28,546 nt of DNA from Eubacteriales Family XIII. Incertae Sedis bacterium (GTDB taxonomy: Bacteria > Bacillota > Clostridia > Peptostreptococcales > Anaerovoracaceae). The translations under genes and the position numbers were made by a program. The first letter of the stretch is position 1, and each line of letters opens with the position of its first letter. The notes under the pieces are model-generated. The model was not told the DNA's origin. It did no database searches and was given only the letters and a program-made list of their open reading frames with translations. This document shows, piece by piece, positions 1 through 8,191 of the stretch. The stretch is from NCBI GenBank assembly GCA_031281765.1, contig JAITEX010000182.1, positions 1 through 28,546 of the forward strand, in the 5' to 3' direction.

Positions 1-859
1 CGGTCAGCCGCCAGACATCCGGGCCGAAATCGCGCGCCACCTGAAGCGGGGTCAGCAGGGCGCAGGGTGTGATAAGTATGGCCATGACGCCCGAATAAAT
101 AATGAGGCGCAGAACGAAGCTGTTCGTGCGGATATAGGAGAGGCTGTCGCGTATCTCATGCAGATAGGAGCGGCCGGCGCCTTCCTTCTTTTCCGTTCCG
201 GTTTCTCCCGTTAGACCGCCCGCGCCGTCGGGTTCGCCCGTTTCCGCCGCGCTGTCCGCTTCACTCGTTTCCACCTGCGGGACCCGCACGAAGAAATAGA
301 GAATCGAGATGCCGATGGCGGCGGTCACTACATCGATAAAGAGAATCACCTGTATCGGCGCCACGGACATAAGCACGCCGCTCAACGCAGGGCTGCCGAT
401 CATCGATATTGACTGTATCATGGAGTTCAGGCTGTTCACGCGCACTAAATGCTTTTCCGGCGCAAGCTGCGGAATCAGCGCGTTCACCGCCGGCATCTGC
501 ACGCCCTGCCCGAGGCTGCGCGCAACCGAACACGCGAGCAGCAGCAGTATGCCCGCAATGCCGAAACTGAAACAGAGCGCGATAAACAGCGACACCGCGG
601 CTATTATGCCATCGGAAATATTGATAAGGTTCTTGCGGTTGTAGCGGTCCGCCCAGACGCCCCCGAACGGCGCGATAAAGAACGTCGGCGCCGTCACGGC
701 CACCGTGAACAAGGTCATCATGGCGCCGGACTGCGTCTCGAGCGTCACATACCATAGCACCGCGTAGCCGACGAGCGACGAGCCGATAAGCGTCACCGCC
801 TGGCCGCCGAGAAACAGCGCCGTATTCCTTTTCCAGTTAACCGGTTTATTCTTTCGCAT
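1..859 (-). CDS. MFS transporter, 3' end beyond the window
   Basis: This is the N-terminal 286 residues of a major facilitator superfamily exporter or permease of the MFS_3 / macrolide-efflux-like type, in the cytoplasmic membrane. The start is the ATG at 859-857 (MRKNKPVNWKRNTALFLGG...). About six hydrophobic segments fill residues 10-185, with the family's loop 2-3 motif seen as GGVWADRYNRKN near residues 67-78. A charged Ala/Gly/Glu-rich linker follows (about residues 194-228), which is the usual central cytoplasmic loop, and the second half begins before the window edge. There is no Shine-Dalgarno sequence: a TATAAT box lies only 8 bases upstream of the ATG, so the mRNA may be leaderless. 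The substrate is not predictable. MFS membership is confident; the drug-efflux flavour is inference. Confidence 0.85.
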   Translation of the reverse strand, partial: MRKNKPVNWKRNTALFLGGQAVTLIGSSLVGYAVLWYVTLETQSGAMMTLFTVAVTAPTFFIAPFGGVWADRYNRKNLINISDGIIAAVSLFIALCFSFGIAGILLLLACSVARSLGQGVQMPAVNALIPQLAPEKHLVRVNSLNSMIQSISMIGSPALSGVLMSVAPIQVILFIDVVTAAIGISILYFFVRVPQVETSEADSAAETGEPDGAGGLTGETGTEKKEGAGRSYLHEIRDSLSYIRTNSFVLRLIIYSGVMAILITPCALLTPLQVARDFGPDVWRLT

Positions 860-867
860 AGAATACC

Positions 868-876
868 ATTATACCA
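868..876 (-). promoter_or_regulatory. Extended -10 promoter of the MFS gene
   Basis: On the minus strand the sequence reads TGGTATAAT, a perfect -10 hexamer with the TGn extension. No good -35 box is seen 16-18 bases upstream. The hexamer ends 8 bases before the start codon, which places transcription initiation at or almost at the ATG. Confidence 0.55.
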
Positions 877-889
877 GTACAGGACAGAC

Positions 890-1984
890 CTAAAGGGTCG
901 TATGCTTCGACAACCAATCTTTCAAAAGAGGGATATTGATTGAGACGCGCCCTCTTCCGACCGGCGTGATTATTCCGAGTTCGATAAGTCGCCGTCGATA
1001 GTAGCCTGCATTGGCGGGGCTTGTGTCCATGCGTTTCGCTATATCGGACATTCGGCTGTCGCCTTCGTCTTGCGCCATCGCAATTAAGAATTTCAGGTCG
1101 AGTTCGGATAAATCGCGCAAGGTAGCGTCTATTATCATATGCTTCATATCCGCTCGCGCGATTTCGACGCCGTCGCGCACATCCTGCGCGGAGATTTTTT
1201 TTTGTGTGGCCTGATTGAACATATGATAACCGATGAGCTGTATCATAAAGGGAAATCCATTCGTTTCATTTGCGGCAAGTTCCAGAGCATCCGGTGCAAT
1301 GGTCTTTCCGCCGATTTCTACGGTTTTCCGTATCGCTATACGCACTTCCGGAATATCAACAGAAGAGAGCGGCCGAAGAAAGGCCCTGCGGAGAAATGAA
1401 ATGCTGTCATGTTGAAACATCTGAATTACATTATTCGGAAGCCCCGCCATAATAAGCGCTACGTTTCTCTTTTCCCTGATGAAGTGTTGGAATGTTGTTA
1501 TGAGCGTTATCATCTCGTCTTCGCGGGAGGTGACTTCATCGACGGTAATTAATAACCCGATATGTAGAGCATTGAGCTTATCAAGGTATTCGCTTATTTG
1601 AGAACGCCATGACCTTTTGCTGGATGGCGCGATTTGCCGTGTGACGCCGAAGCCGCCCACCTGTACGCCGGTAATATGAGATTTCGCGGAATCCTCGACA
1701 AATTCCGCTGCCTTTTCCCTCGTCTGCTCAAGTAAAGAATCGAGCATTCCACGGGTGGCTGTCGCGTGGATCCCAAGCCAGCCAAGCTGCTCCGCTTCCG
1801 AGGCAATCTTTGCGAGAAGAACCGTTTTGCCGCTGCCGCGCGGACCGGTGAATATGGTGACGCGATGGGGATCCCCGGGGCCATTTTCAAGCCCGCTTAC
1901 CACATCGCTTATGAGCCGGTTTCGTCCGGCAAGGATGGATGGCTCACTTCCGAATACCGGAGTGAAGGGATTGTTGACTATCAT
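890..1984 (-). CDS. Stand-alone AAA ATPase with C-terminal winged helix
   Basis: A 364-residue ATPase of the AAA_16/ATPase_2 kind, whose architecture resembles Orc1/Cdc6 and STAND-like ATPases: an N-terminal NTPase and a C-terminal winged-helix DNA-binding domain. The Walker A is GPRGSGKT (residues 47-54) and the Walker B is LLITVDE (144-150, D149/E150). A lid-like helical region containing LRRAFLRPLSS follows near residue 200. The last 70 residues (DLKFLIAMAQDEGDSRMSDIA...) look like a winged helix-turn-helix. The start is supported by AAGGAG about 10 bases upstream. It is monocistronic and divergent from aroB. Its leader is an unusual tandem 10-base array. The family is common but poorly characterised; a role in DNA binding, plasmid or phage biology, or signalling is unproven. 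Confidence 0.8.
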   Translation of the reverse strand: MIVNNPFTPVFGSEPSILAGRNRLISDVVSGLENGPGDPHRVTIFTGPRGSGKTVLLAKIASEAEQLGWLGIHATATRGMLDSLLEQTREKAAEFVEDSAKSHITGVQVGGFGVTRQIAPSSKRSWRSQISEYLDKLNALHIGLLITVDEVTSREDEMITLITTFQHFIREKRNVALIMAGLPNNVIQMFQHDSISFLRRAFLRPLSSVDIPEVRIAIRKTVEIGGKTIAPDALELAANETNGFPFMIQLIGYHMFNQATQKKISAQDVRDGVEIARADMKHMIIDATLRDLSELDLKFLIAMAQDEGDSRMSDIAKRMDTSPANAGYYRRRLIELGIITPVGRGRVSINIPLLKDWLSKHTTL

Positions 1985-1990
1985 ATTACG

Positions 1991-2070
1991 TATATCTCCT
2001 TATAATTACTTAATACTCCTTAAAAGTCCTTACAATTACTTAAAAGTCCTTAAAAGTCCTTATAAATAGT
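1991..2070 (-). repeat. Tandem 10-bp array forming the ATPase 5' leader
   Basis: Eight consecutive units keep an exact 10-base period. The best unit on the minus strand is AGGACTTTTA (three identical copies at 2021-2030, 2041-2050 and 2051-2060). Variants are AGTAATTGTA, AGTAATTATA, AGGAGTATTA and AGGAGATATA. A higher-order 30-base repeat is visible (2001-2030 against 2031-2060). The array lies between the promoter and the start codon. Most units contain AAGGA, so the message would carry a series of Shine-Dalgarno-like sequences. It is strongly AT-rich in a GC-rich neighbourhood. Confidence 0.85.
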
Positions 2071-2095
2071 ATAAACGCCGGGGCGGTGGTGTCAA
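2068..2095 (-). promoter_or_regulatory. Sigma-70-type promoter of the AAA ATPase gene
   Basis: On the minus strand TTGACA (2095-2090) and TATACT (2073-2068) are separated by 16 bases. Transcription would start near 2061, so the whole leader is the 10-base array. Confidence 0.65.
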
Positions 2096-2160
2096 GGGCG
2101 CGACACGGCGCCAGTTCCAATGGTTTGCGGTATGCGTTTGTGGGAACATGCGCGCTTCCG

Positions 2161-2169
2161 TGGTAAAAT
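2161..2169 (+). promoter_or_regulatory. Extended -10 promoter of the aromatic operon
   Basis: TGGTAAAAT ends 6 bases before the aroB ATG. The -35 region has no convincing match. Because there is no Shine-Dalgarno sequence before aroB either, this would give a leaderless or near-leaderless transcript; an upstream promoter cannot be excluded. No T-box, TRAP site or riboswitch is visible in the short 2070-2175 gap. Confidence 0.45.
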
Positions 2170-2175
2170 AGTATC

Positions 2176-3243
2176 ATGAAAAATTTGAAAGTTGAGAATA
2201 CGGCGAGGGCGGGCAGTTACGATATACTGATCGGCCCGGGGCTTTTGGATGCGGCCGGTGAGCGGCTCGGCGCCTTCATCCCGCAGAATGACAAGACGGT
2301 GGTCGTGTCCGACGAGAACGTGTACCCGCTCTACGGCGAGCGCGTCATGCGGTCGCTTGCGGGCGCGGGCGCCGATGTCTGCGCGGTGCTGATCCCACCC
2401 GGCGAGGGTTCGAAAACCCTGAAGCAGCTCGGTGTTCTCTACGATATGTTTGCCGAGATTGGCCTGAAGCGGGGCGGCCTTGTCCTCGCGCTCGGGGGTG
2501 GCGTCGTCGGGGATATTGCGGGTCTTGCCGCCGCGACCTATATGCGCGGCGTCCCGCTTGCGCAGCTTCCGACCACCGTGCTCGCCCAGGTTGATTCCTC
2601 CGTCGGCGGCAAGACGGCCGTCGATACGCCCGCAGGCAAAAATATGGTCGGCGTGTTTGCGCGTCCCGTCATGGTTCTCGCGGATACGGACGCGCTCTCC
2701 ACGCTTCCGCCGCGCGAATATGCCTCCGGCATGGCCGAAGTGATAAAATACGGGGCGATAGCGTCGGCGGACCTTTTCGCGAAGCTTGAAAGCTCGCCGG
2801 GTATGGTCGATGAGGACATTATCGCCGAATGCTGCGCGATCAAGGCCGCTATCGTTGCCGAGGATGAGTTCGATACGGGACGGCGACAGCTGCTGAACTT
2901 CGGGCATACCTTTGGGCACGCCATCGAAACCACCTACCATTTCGAGAAATATACGCACGGCGAGGCCGTCGCCATGGGCATGGTCATCGCGGCAGGGGCC
3001 GGAGAATTTCTCGGCCTTACGGAGGCCGGTACGTCCGAACGTATTCTGCGTCTCACCGGAGCCTGCGGACTGCCGGCCCCTGAAGGCAACCTTCCGGGCC
3101 TTGCGCAGTATGTCGCGCACGATAAGAAATCTACCGCGGATGCCGTCACCCTCATTTTGCTTGAGCATATCGGCAAGGCCGCAGTGCGCAGGACGACATT
3201 TGCGGAACTCGAAAAAATACTGTTTCAAATAAGTGAAGGATAG
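2176..3243 (+). CDS. aroB: 3-dehydroquinate synthase
   Basis: Converts DAHP to 3-dehydroquinate, the second step of the shikimate pathway, using NAD and a divalent metal in the cytoplasm. The 355 residues match the family's normal length. The nucleotide-binding segment shows GEGSKT (77-81 region), GGGVVGDIAG (108-117) and LPTTVLAQVDSSVGGKT (131-147). The expected metal ligands are E188 (in MAEVIKYG), H244 (in NFGHTFGHAIE) and H261 (in HGEAVAMGM). The ATG at 2176 fits the family N-terminus (MKNLKVENTARAGSYDILIG) although it has no ribosome binding site. It is the first gene of the aromatic operon and 7 bases separate it from aroA. Confidence 0.97.
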   Translation: MKNLKVENTARAGSYDILIGPGLLDAAGERLGAFIPQNDKTVVVSDENVYPLYGERVMRSLAGAGADVCAVLIPPGEGSKTLKQLGVLYDMFAEIGLKRGGLVLALGGGVVGDIAGLAAATYMRGVPLAQLPTTVLAQVDSSVGGKTAVDTPAGKNMVGVFARPVMVLADTDALSTLPPREYASGMAEVIKYGAIASADLFAKLESSPGMVDEDIIAECCAIKAAIVAEDEFDTGRRQLLNFGHTFGHAIETTYHFEKYTHGEAVAMGMVIAAGAGEFLGLTEAGTSERILRLTGACGLPAPEGNLPGLAQYVAHDKKSTADAVTLILLEHIGKAAVRRTTFAELEKILFQISEG

Positions 3244-3250
3244 AGGACAT

Positions 3251-4537
3251 ATGGCAGGAGAAAAACTGAAAATCAACAGGATCCCGAGCGGGGAGGTGCG
3301 CGCGCCGGCGTCGAAGAGCGTCGGTCATCGCGCGCTGATTTGCGCGGCGCTTGCGGGCGGGGAGAAGGCGCTCGGCGGCATAAAAAACCTCGGCGTATCC
3401 GAAGATATTACAGCGACGCGGCTCGCGCTTGCGGCGCTGCTCGATAAGGATGGAAATCTTACGGATGGCCCGGGGGGTGAGATAGACTGCGGTGAGTCCG
3501 GCTCTACGCTGCGCTTTCTTCTGCCGCTTGCGGGGCTTGACGGCCGCGAGCGTATATTTACGGGCAGGGGGCGCCTTATGCAGCGACCGCTCGATATATA
3601 TAAGGAAGTGTTTGAATCGCACGGCGGTTTGTTCCGGCAGGAGGATGACCGTGTCATCGTCTGCGGCCCGCTTTCTCCCGGCAGGTACGAGCTTCCGGGC
3701 GACGTCAGCTCGCAGTTCATCTCCGGCCTGCTGTTCGCCTTGCCGCTTTTGGACGGCGAGAGTGAGATAGTACTCACCTCACAGCTTGAATCCGCTGATT
3801 ATGTAAACCTGACCGTGGACGTGATGGAAACCTTCGGCGTGCGGGTAGACGTACCTTTTGATAGTCCGGATGAGGCATTCCGCATTCCCGGGAATCAGCG
3901 CTATCGGCCCGTCAAATATACGGTCGAGGGCGATTGGTCCCAGGCTGCCGTGTTCCTCTGCGCGGGCGCGCTCGGCGCACCGGTTTCCGTCGGTGGCCTC
4001 GACCCGGGCAGTATGCAGGGCGATATGCGCATTCTGCGCATACTGAAATCCATGGGAGCGGACGCCGACGTGCGTATCCCCATGCTGCGCAAGCGGGACG
4101 CTACGGTCAGGGCGCTTGCGCCGCGTGAGGGTTTGCGCGGCGTCAACGTCGATGTACGCGATATACCGGACCTCGTGCCGCCGCTCGCCGCGCTCGCCTG
4201 TTTCGCGAGCGGGGAGACGCGCTTTACGAACGCCGGACGGCTCAGGCTGAAAGAGAGCGACCGCATTGAGGCCCTCGTCACCGAACTTGGAAAGCTCGGC
4301 GCCGACCTGCGCGCGGAAGGTGACGATATAATAATAAAGGGCCGTAAGTATGTGGACGGCGGCGAGGCGGACGCGCGCGGCGACCATCGTATCGCGATGG
4401 CGGTGGCTGTCTGCTCGGTCAGATGTACGTCGCCCGTATACCTGACGGGAGCGGAGCACGTGGCGAAGTCCTATCCCGCGTTTTGGGACGACTTCCTGCG
4501 CGCGGAAAATACGACGATGGAAGAGGGTTTGACATGA
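3251..4537 (+). CDS. aroA: 5-enolpyruvylshikimate-3-phosphate synthase
   Basis: Joins phosphoenolpyruvate and shikimate-3-phosphate, the sixth step to chorismate. The 428 residues form two halves of the EPSP fold. Visible motifs are APASKSVGHRAL near the N-terminus (substrate-binding Lys/Ser), CGESGSTLRFL (the loop that contacts PEP and glyphosate), VSSQFISGL, DIPDLVPPLA (catalytic Asp), RLKESDRIEAL and GDHRIAMA. The motif set, with CGESGSTLRFL instead of the NAGTAMR form, resembles clostridial enzymes. The ATG at 3251 follows GAAGGATAGAGG; an in-frame GTG at 3233 lies inside aroB and gives a non-conserved extension, so it was not chosen. The stop overlaps the aroC start by ATGA, so translation is probably coupled. 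Confidence 0.97.
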   Translation: MAGEKLKINRIPSGEVRAPASKSVGHRALICAALAGGEKALGGIKNLGVSEDITATRLALAALLDKDGNLTDGPGGEIDCGESGSTLRFLLPLAGLDGRERIFTGRGRLMQRPLDIYKEVFESHGGLFRQEDDRVIVCGPLSPGRYELPGDVSSQFISGLLFALPLLDGESEIVLTSQLESADYVNLTVDVMETFGVRVDVPFDSPDEAFRIPGNQRYRPVKYTVEGDWSQAAVFLCAGALGAPVSVGGLDPGSMQGDMRILRILKSMGADADVRIPMLRKRDATVRALAPREGLRGVNVDVRDIPDLVPPLAALACFASGETRFTNAGRLRLKESDRIEALVTELGKLGADLRAEGDDIIIKGRKYVDGGEADARGDHRIAMAVAVCSVRCTSPVYLTGAEHVAKSYPAFWDDFLRAENTTMEEGLT

Positions 4538-5754
4538 ACACATGGGGCAGCAACATAAGAATCACGCTTTTCGGCGAATCGCACGGGTCGGCTGTCGGCG
4601 CCATCCTCGACGGGGTGCGCCCGGGGCTTCGGATAGATGAGGACTTTATCGCGGGGGAACTCGCGCGCCGCGCGCCGGGGAGGGACGAGTTCAGCACGGC
4701 GCGTATTGAAGCGGACGAGCCGCGCATTATCAGCGGCGTGAAGGACGGGTACTCGACCGGCGCGCCCATCGCCTGCATTATAGAAAACACAAATCAGCAT
4801 TCCGGTGATTATGACAGCTTCCTGCGGCCCGGACACGCGGATTTGACGGGCCTGCTCAAGTACGGGCGAAACGTCGACCGCGCCGGCGGCGGCAGGTTTT
4901 CCGGCCGTCTGACCGCGCCGCTCGTCTGGGCCGGCGCCATCTGCAAGCTCGGGCTTGCGAACGCGGGTATTCACGTCTACGGGCGCATACGGGATATAGC
5001 GGGGGCGGTCGCAGGGCAGGCCGGCGGCATTGACCTTGCCGGCGCGGCTGCGAACGCGGATATACCGGCAATCGAGAAGGCGCTTGCGCGCATTTCAGGA
5101 AAGCCTTTCCCCGCGGCGGACGAATCGGAGCAGCTATTCAAGGACGCCATACTCGCCGCGAAACATGATGGCGATAGCGTGGGCGGCATTATCGAAGTCG
5201 CGGTTTTCGGCGCGACGGCGGGGCTCGGCGAACCGTTTTTCGGCTCCGTCGAAAGCACGCTTTCCGCTCTGTACTTCTCCGTGCCCGCGGTCAAGGGCGT
5301 GGAGTTCGGCGCCGGTTTTCAAATAGCGAACCTGCGTGGCAGCGAGGCGAACGACCCGCTGCGCGTGGCAGGCGAGGGGGAACATCGCCGCGTCGTCAGC
5401 CTGACGAATAATAACGGCGGCATCCTCGGCGGTATCGCAAACGGTATGCCGCTATTCGCGCGCGTGGCTATCAAGCCAACCGCGTCGATAGCGAAGGAGC
5501 AGGACACGGTTGACCCCGGCTCGGCGGAAGAAGGAAAGGAAACCCGCGCCGCGGATGCGGCGCTGAATACCTTTGTCGCGCCGGAAGAATGGAAGGACGT
5601 CCGCGCCGCGGTCCGCGGCCGGCATGACCCGTGTATCCTCCCGCGCGCCGTTCCCGTTATCGAGGCGGTGACGGCAATAGGGATACTGGACCTGCTGAGC
5701 GTTGCATTGCATACGGGACGGCGCCGTCACGAGAGAGCGGAGGCCGGGAAATGA
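4534..5754 (+). CDS. aroC: Chorismate synthase
   Basis: Makes chorismate from EPSP with reduced FMN, the last common step. The 406 residues are slightly longer than many family members. Conserved stretches include FGESHGSAVGAILDG at the N-terminus, RRAPGRDEFSTAR, TGAPIACIIEN, RPGHADLTG and GGRFSGRLTAP, then SLTNNNGGILGGIANG and KPTASIAKEQDTVD, and finally RGRHDPCILPRAVPVIEA. The ATG at 4534 gives the canonical N-terminus (MNTWGSNIRITLFGESHG) and overlaps the aroA stop; an in-frame start at 4423 would only translate aroA sequence out of frame. About 15 Arg-rich residues at the C-terminus are not obviously conserved. The stop overlaps the next start by ATGA. Confidence 0.97.
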   Translation: MNTWGSNIRITLFGESHGSAVGAILDGVRPGLRIDEDFIAGELARRAPGRDEFSTARIEADEPRIISGVKDGYSTGAPIACIIENTNQHSGDYDSFLRPGHADLTGLLKYGRNVDRAGGGRFSGRLTAPLVWAGAICKLGLANAGIHVYGRIRDIAGAVAGQAGGIDLAGAAANADIPAIEKALARISGKPFPAADESEQLFKDAILAAKHDGDSVGGIIEVAVFGATAGLGEPFFGSVESTLSALYFSVPAVKGVEFGAGFQIANLRGSEANDPLRVAGEGEHRRVVSLTNNNGGILGGIANGMPLFARVAIKPTASIAKEQDTVDPGSAEEGKETRAADAALNTFVAPEEWKDVRAAVRGRHDPCILPRAVPVIEAVTAIGILDLLSVALHTGRRRHERAEAGK

Positions 5755-7154
5755 ACGACAGGGCGCGGGAAAATATAGTGCTGATCGGCTTGCCGGGCAG
5801 CGGTAAATCCTCGCTCGGCAGGCGCGTAGCCAAGGATTTCGGCCTTGGCTTTCGCGATACGGACGAACTGATCACGGCGGCGGCAGGCATCGACATTCCC
5901 GGGATATTCGCGTCGCGCGGTGAGGCGGATTTTCGCGAACTTGAAACGGAAACGATACGGCGTCTCGCGCTGACGGATGAAGAGGTGCGCGGCGGCGGCG
6001 TTATTATATCGACGGGAGGCGGCGCCGTACTGAAGCCCGAAAACGTCGAACTGTTTCACCGCATCGGCAAGGTCATTTTTGTCGACCGCAAACCGCAGCT
6101 CATCGTGCAGGGCCGGGAATTGACGGAGGGCCGCCCGCTTCTCGGCAGCGCGGACGACCTGCTGCAATTGGACTCTGAACGGCGTATTTTCTACGAAAGG
6201 GCCGCGCATATCATCTTCCACAATGACGGCGCGTACGAAACCGAACTCGACCGTCTGCGTTCCGTCGTCATTCTGCTCGGCGCCTGCGGCCCCATGTGTT
6301 TGATAGGGGACCCTATAGGTCATTCCCTGTCGCCGTTTCTGCACCGCCTGCTCTTCGCGGAATGCGGCATCGAACACAGCTACCGTTCTGCGCGCATCAT
6401 TCCGGATAAGCTTGAGACAGCGGTGAAGTACCTGCGCGCGGGCGCGCTGCGCGGCCTGAATGTGACGAAACCGCACAAGATAGCCATCGCGCCGCTGCTC
6501 GACGAACTATGCGGCGACGCCGCGCTTTCGGGCGCTGTCAATACCGTGAAAAAAGAAAACGGGCGGCTGATAGGGTATAATACCGATATGGACGGCCTTG
6601 CGCTTGCCTTGGCTGACAGGGGGCGAAATTACAAAAATTCCGTTGTAACGGTATTCGGGGCCGGCGGCGCGGCAGTGGGCATCGCAACGAAAGCTCTCAT
6701 AGGCGGGGCGCGTCGCGTAAACGTCGTATGCCGGCGTCCGGCTGATGAGGTGTCAAGCGAATTTCCTGACAATACGGTATTCATTACGCACGACATAGCG
6801 GCCGGAACGGAAAATGAGGATGTCACATCCGTCCTGAGACAGACAGATATACTTATCAACGCCACGCCGCTCGGCATGAGCGGCCTGCCGGGGAAGTTCC
6901 GGGACTTCCGGTTTCTCGCCATGCTGCGGCAGGACGCCTTAGTCTGCGACCTGATTTACGAACCCGCGGAAACGGAGCTTCTGCGTGAGGCGCGCATGCG
7001 CCGGATTGAAACTATGAACGGATTGCCGATGCTCGTCTATCAGGGGATACTTGCCGATGAGATCGTCTTTGGCATACGCACCGACCGCAAAGGGCTGTAT
7101 GAAAAAGCCGCCCTGTCCATAGAGACAAAGAAAGGAAAGCATAAGACCGCATGA
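5751..7154 (+). CDS. aroKE: Shikimate kinase-shikimate dehydrogenase fusion
   Basis: One 467-residue protein carries two pathway steps that are usually separate. Residues 1-170 are shikimate kinase: P-loop GLPGSGKSS (13-21), FRDTDE (34-39), FRELE (61-65, substrate Arg62), STGGGAVL (87-94) and the lid segment GRPLL (127-131). Residues 182-455 are NADP-dependent shikimate dehydrogenase: GDPIGHSLSP (186-195), NVTKPHK (237-243, catalytic Lys243), GAVNT (261-265), GYNTDMDG (275-282, catalytic Asp279), dinucleotide-binding VFGAGGAA (301-308), NATPLGM and NGLPMLVYQ. All key residues are present, so both halves should be active. Kinase comes first although it acts after the dehydrogenase. The ATG at 5751 overlaps the aroC stop. 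No stop codon or frameshift breaks the junction, so the fusion is genuine. Confidence 0.95.
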   Translation: MNDRARENIVLIGLPGSGKSSLGRRVAKDFGLGFRDTDELITAAAGIDIPGIFASRGEADFRELETETIRRLALTDEEVRGGGVIISTGGGAVLKPENVELFHRIGKVIFVDRKPQLIVQGRELTEGRPLLGSADDLLQLDSERRIFYERAAHIIFHNDGAYETELDRLRSVVILLGACGPMCLIGDPIGHSLSPFLHRLLFAECGIEHSYRSARIIPDKLETAVKYLRAGALRGLNVTKPHKIAIAPLLDELCGDAALSGAVNTVKKENGRLIGYNTDMDGLALALADRGRNYKNSVVTVFGAGGAAVGIATKALIGGARRVNVVCRRPADEVSSEFPDNTVFITHDIAAGTENEDVTSVLRQTDILINATPLGMSGLPGKFRDFRFLAMLRQDALVCDLIYEPAETELLREARMRRIETMNGLPMLVYQGILADEIVFGIRTDRKGLYEKAALSIETKKGKHKTA

Positions 7155-8161
7155 TAATCATACTGAAAGACGACGCGCTGCCGGCGCAGATAGATGAGAT
7201 AAAGAGCGCGCTTACCGCGCGCGGGCTGCAAATCAAAGGTATACAGGGCGAAAGCAAACATATACTCGGGCTTGTCGGCGACACTTCCGGCCTGTCCGAA
7301 GACGCGCTTGCGCGCTACGACTATATAGAGCGCGTGACGCGCATCTCCGACCCGTACAAGCTCTCGGGCCGGCACTTCCATCCACAGGATTCCGTCGTGG
7401 ATATGGGGCTCGGCGCGAAAATCGGCGGCGGCAATTTTGCGGTCATGGCCGGCCCGTGCTCCATCGAGAGCGAGGAACAGATACTCTCTGTCGCGAAGGA
7501 TGTGAAACGTTCGGGCGCCACTGCCCTGCGCGGCGGCGCGTTTAAGCCGCGCTCGTCGCCGTACTCCTTTCAGGGGCTCGGCCTTGACGGCCTCGAGCTT
7601 CTGAAGATAGCGCGCGAAAAGACGGGCCTGCCGATCGTAACGGAAATCATGTCCGAGGAATATTTGAGCGTCTTTGCGCGCGACGTGGATGTCATTCAGA
7701 TAGGCGCCCGCAATATGCAGAATTTCGCGCTGCTGAGGGCGGTCGGCGAGCTTGGGAAAACAGTGCTGCTGAAGCGCGGCCTCTCGAATACGATAGAGGA
7801 ACTGCTTCAGGCCGCCGACTATCTGCTTGCGGCGGGAAAGAGCAGGGTCATACTCTGCGAACGCGGCATCCGGACCTTTGAGACGGCGACAAGAAATACG
7901 CTTGACATCTCGGCCGTGCCCGTGCTTAAGAAAAAATCGCATCTACCGGTCGTGGTGGACCCGTCCCATGGCACAGGCGTATGGGACCTCGTCTATCCGA
8001 TGGCGCTCGCCTCCGTTGCGGCCGGCGCCGACGGCCTTATAATAGAAGTACACAATCAGCCCGAATGCGCGCTCTGCGATGGACAGCAGTCCATCACCCC
8101 CGCGCTCTTCGATAAGCTGATGCGGCGAATAGAGAAAGTGCGCGAAGCCGTGCGCGAATAG
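7151..8161 (+). CDS. aroF: DAHP synthase (class I beta type)
   Basis: 3-deoxy-7-phosphoheptulonate synthase, the entry step joining PEP and erythrose-4-phosphate. Residues 1-65 form a ferredoxin-like ACT-related domain (MIIILKDDALPAQIDEI...), as in Thermotoga and many Bacillota enzymes, where it mediates feedback control by aromatic amino acids. The barrel shows MAGPCSIES (99-107, metal Cys103), RGGAFKPRSSPYSFQGLG (127-144), IQIGARNMQN, LLKRG, CERGIRTFE and VVDPSHGTG. The 336 residues match the family length. The start overlaps the aroKE stop by ATGA. The symbol aroF is used generically for the DAHP synthase function. Feedback specificity (Phe or Tyr) cannot be read from the sequence. Confidence 0.95.
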   Translation: MIIILKDDALPAQIDEIKSALTARGLQIKGIQGESKHILGLVGDTSGLSEDALARYDYIERVTRISDPYKLSGRHFHPQDSVVDMGLGAKIGGGNFAVMAGPCSIESEEQILSVAKDVKRSGATALRGGAFKPRSSPYSFQGLGLDGLELLKIAREKTGLPIVTEIMSEEYLSVFARDVDVIQIGARNMQNFALLRAVGELGKTVLLKRGLSNTIEELLQAADYLLAAGKSRVILCERGIRTFETATRNTLDISAVPVLKKKSHLPVVVDPSHGTGVWDLVYPMALASVAAGADGLIIEVHNQPECALCDGQQSITPALFDKLMRRIEKVREAVRE

Positions 8162-8191
8162 TGGTAAGTAAAAGTATTGACAGGAGCGCCA

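Noticed and set aside
261..755. 164-codon minus-strand frame within the MFS gene
   Set aside because: It is an out-of-frame shadow. The adjacent frame from 859 gives a clear transporter that continues to the window edge.
1991..2070. CRISPR-like array
   Set aside because: The units are contiguous 10-mers with no spacers and no cas genes nearby.
2070..2175. T-box, TRAP or riboswitch before the aromatic operon
   Set aside because: The gap is short and I saw no T-box sequence, repeated GAG/TAG triplets or conserved aptamer.
2092..3276. 394-codon open frame opposite aroB
   Set aside because: High third-position GC of aroB produces a long antisense frame; the product has no recognisable domain. 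The same applies to antisense frames at 7040-7942, 8456-9625, 11081-12301 and 27144-28313.
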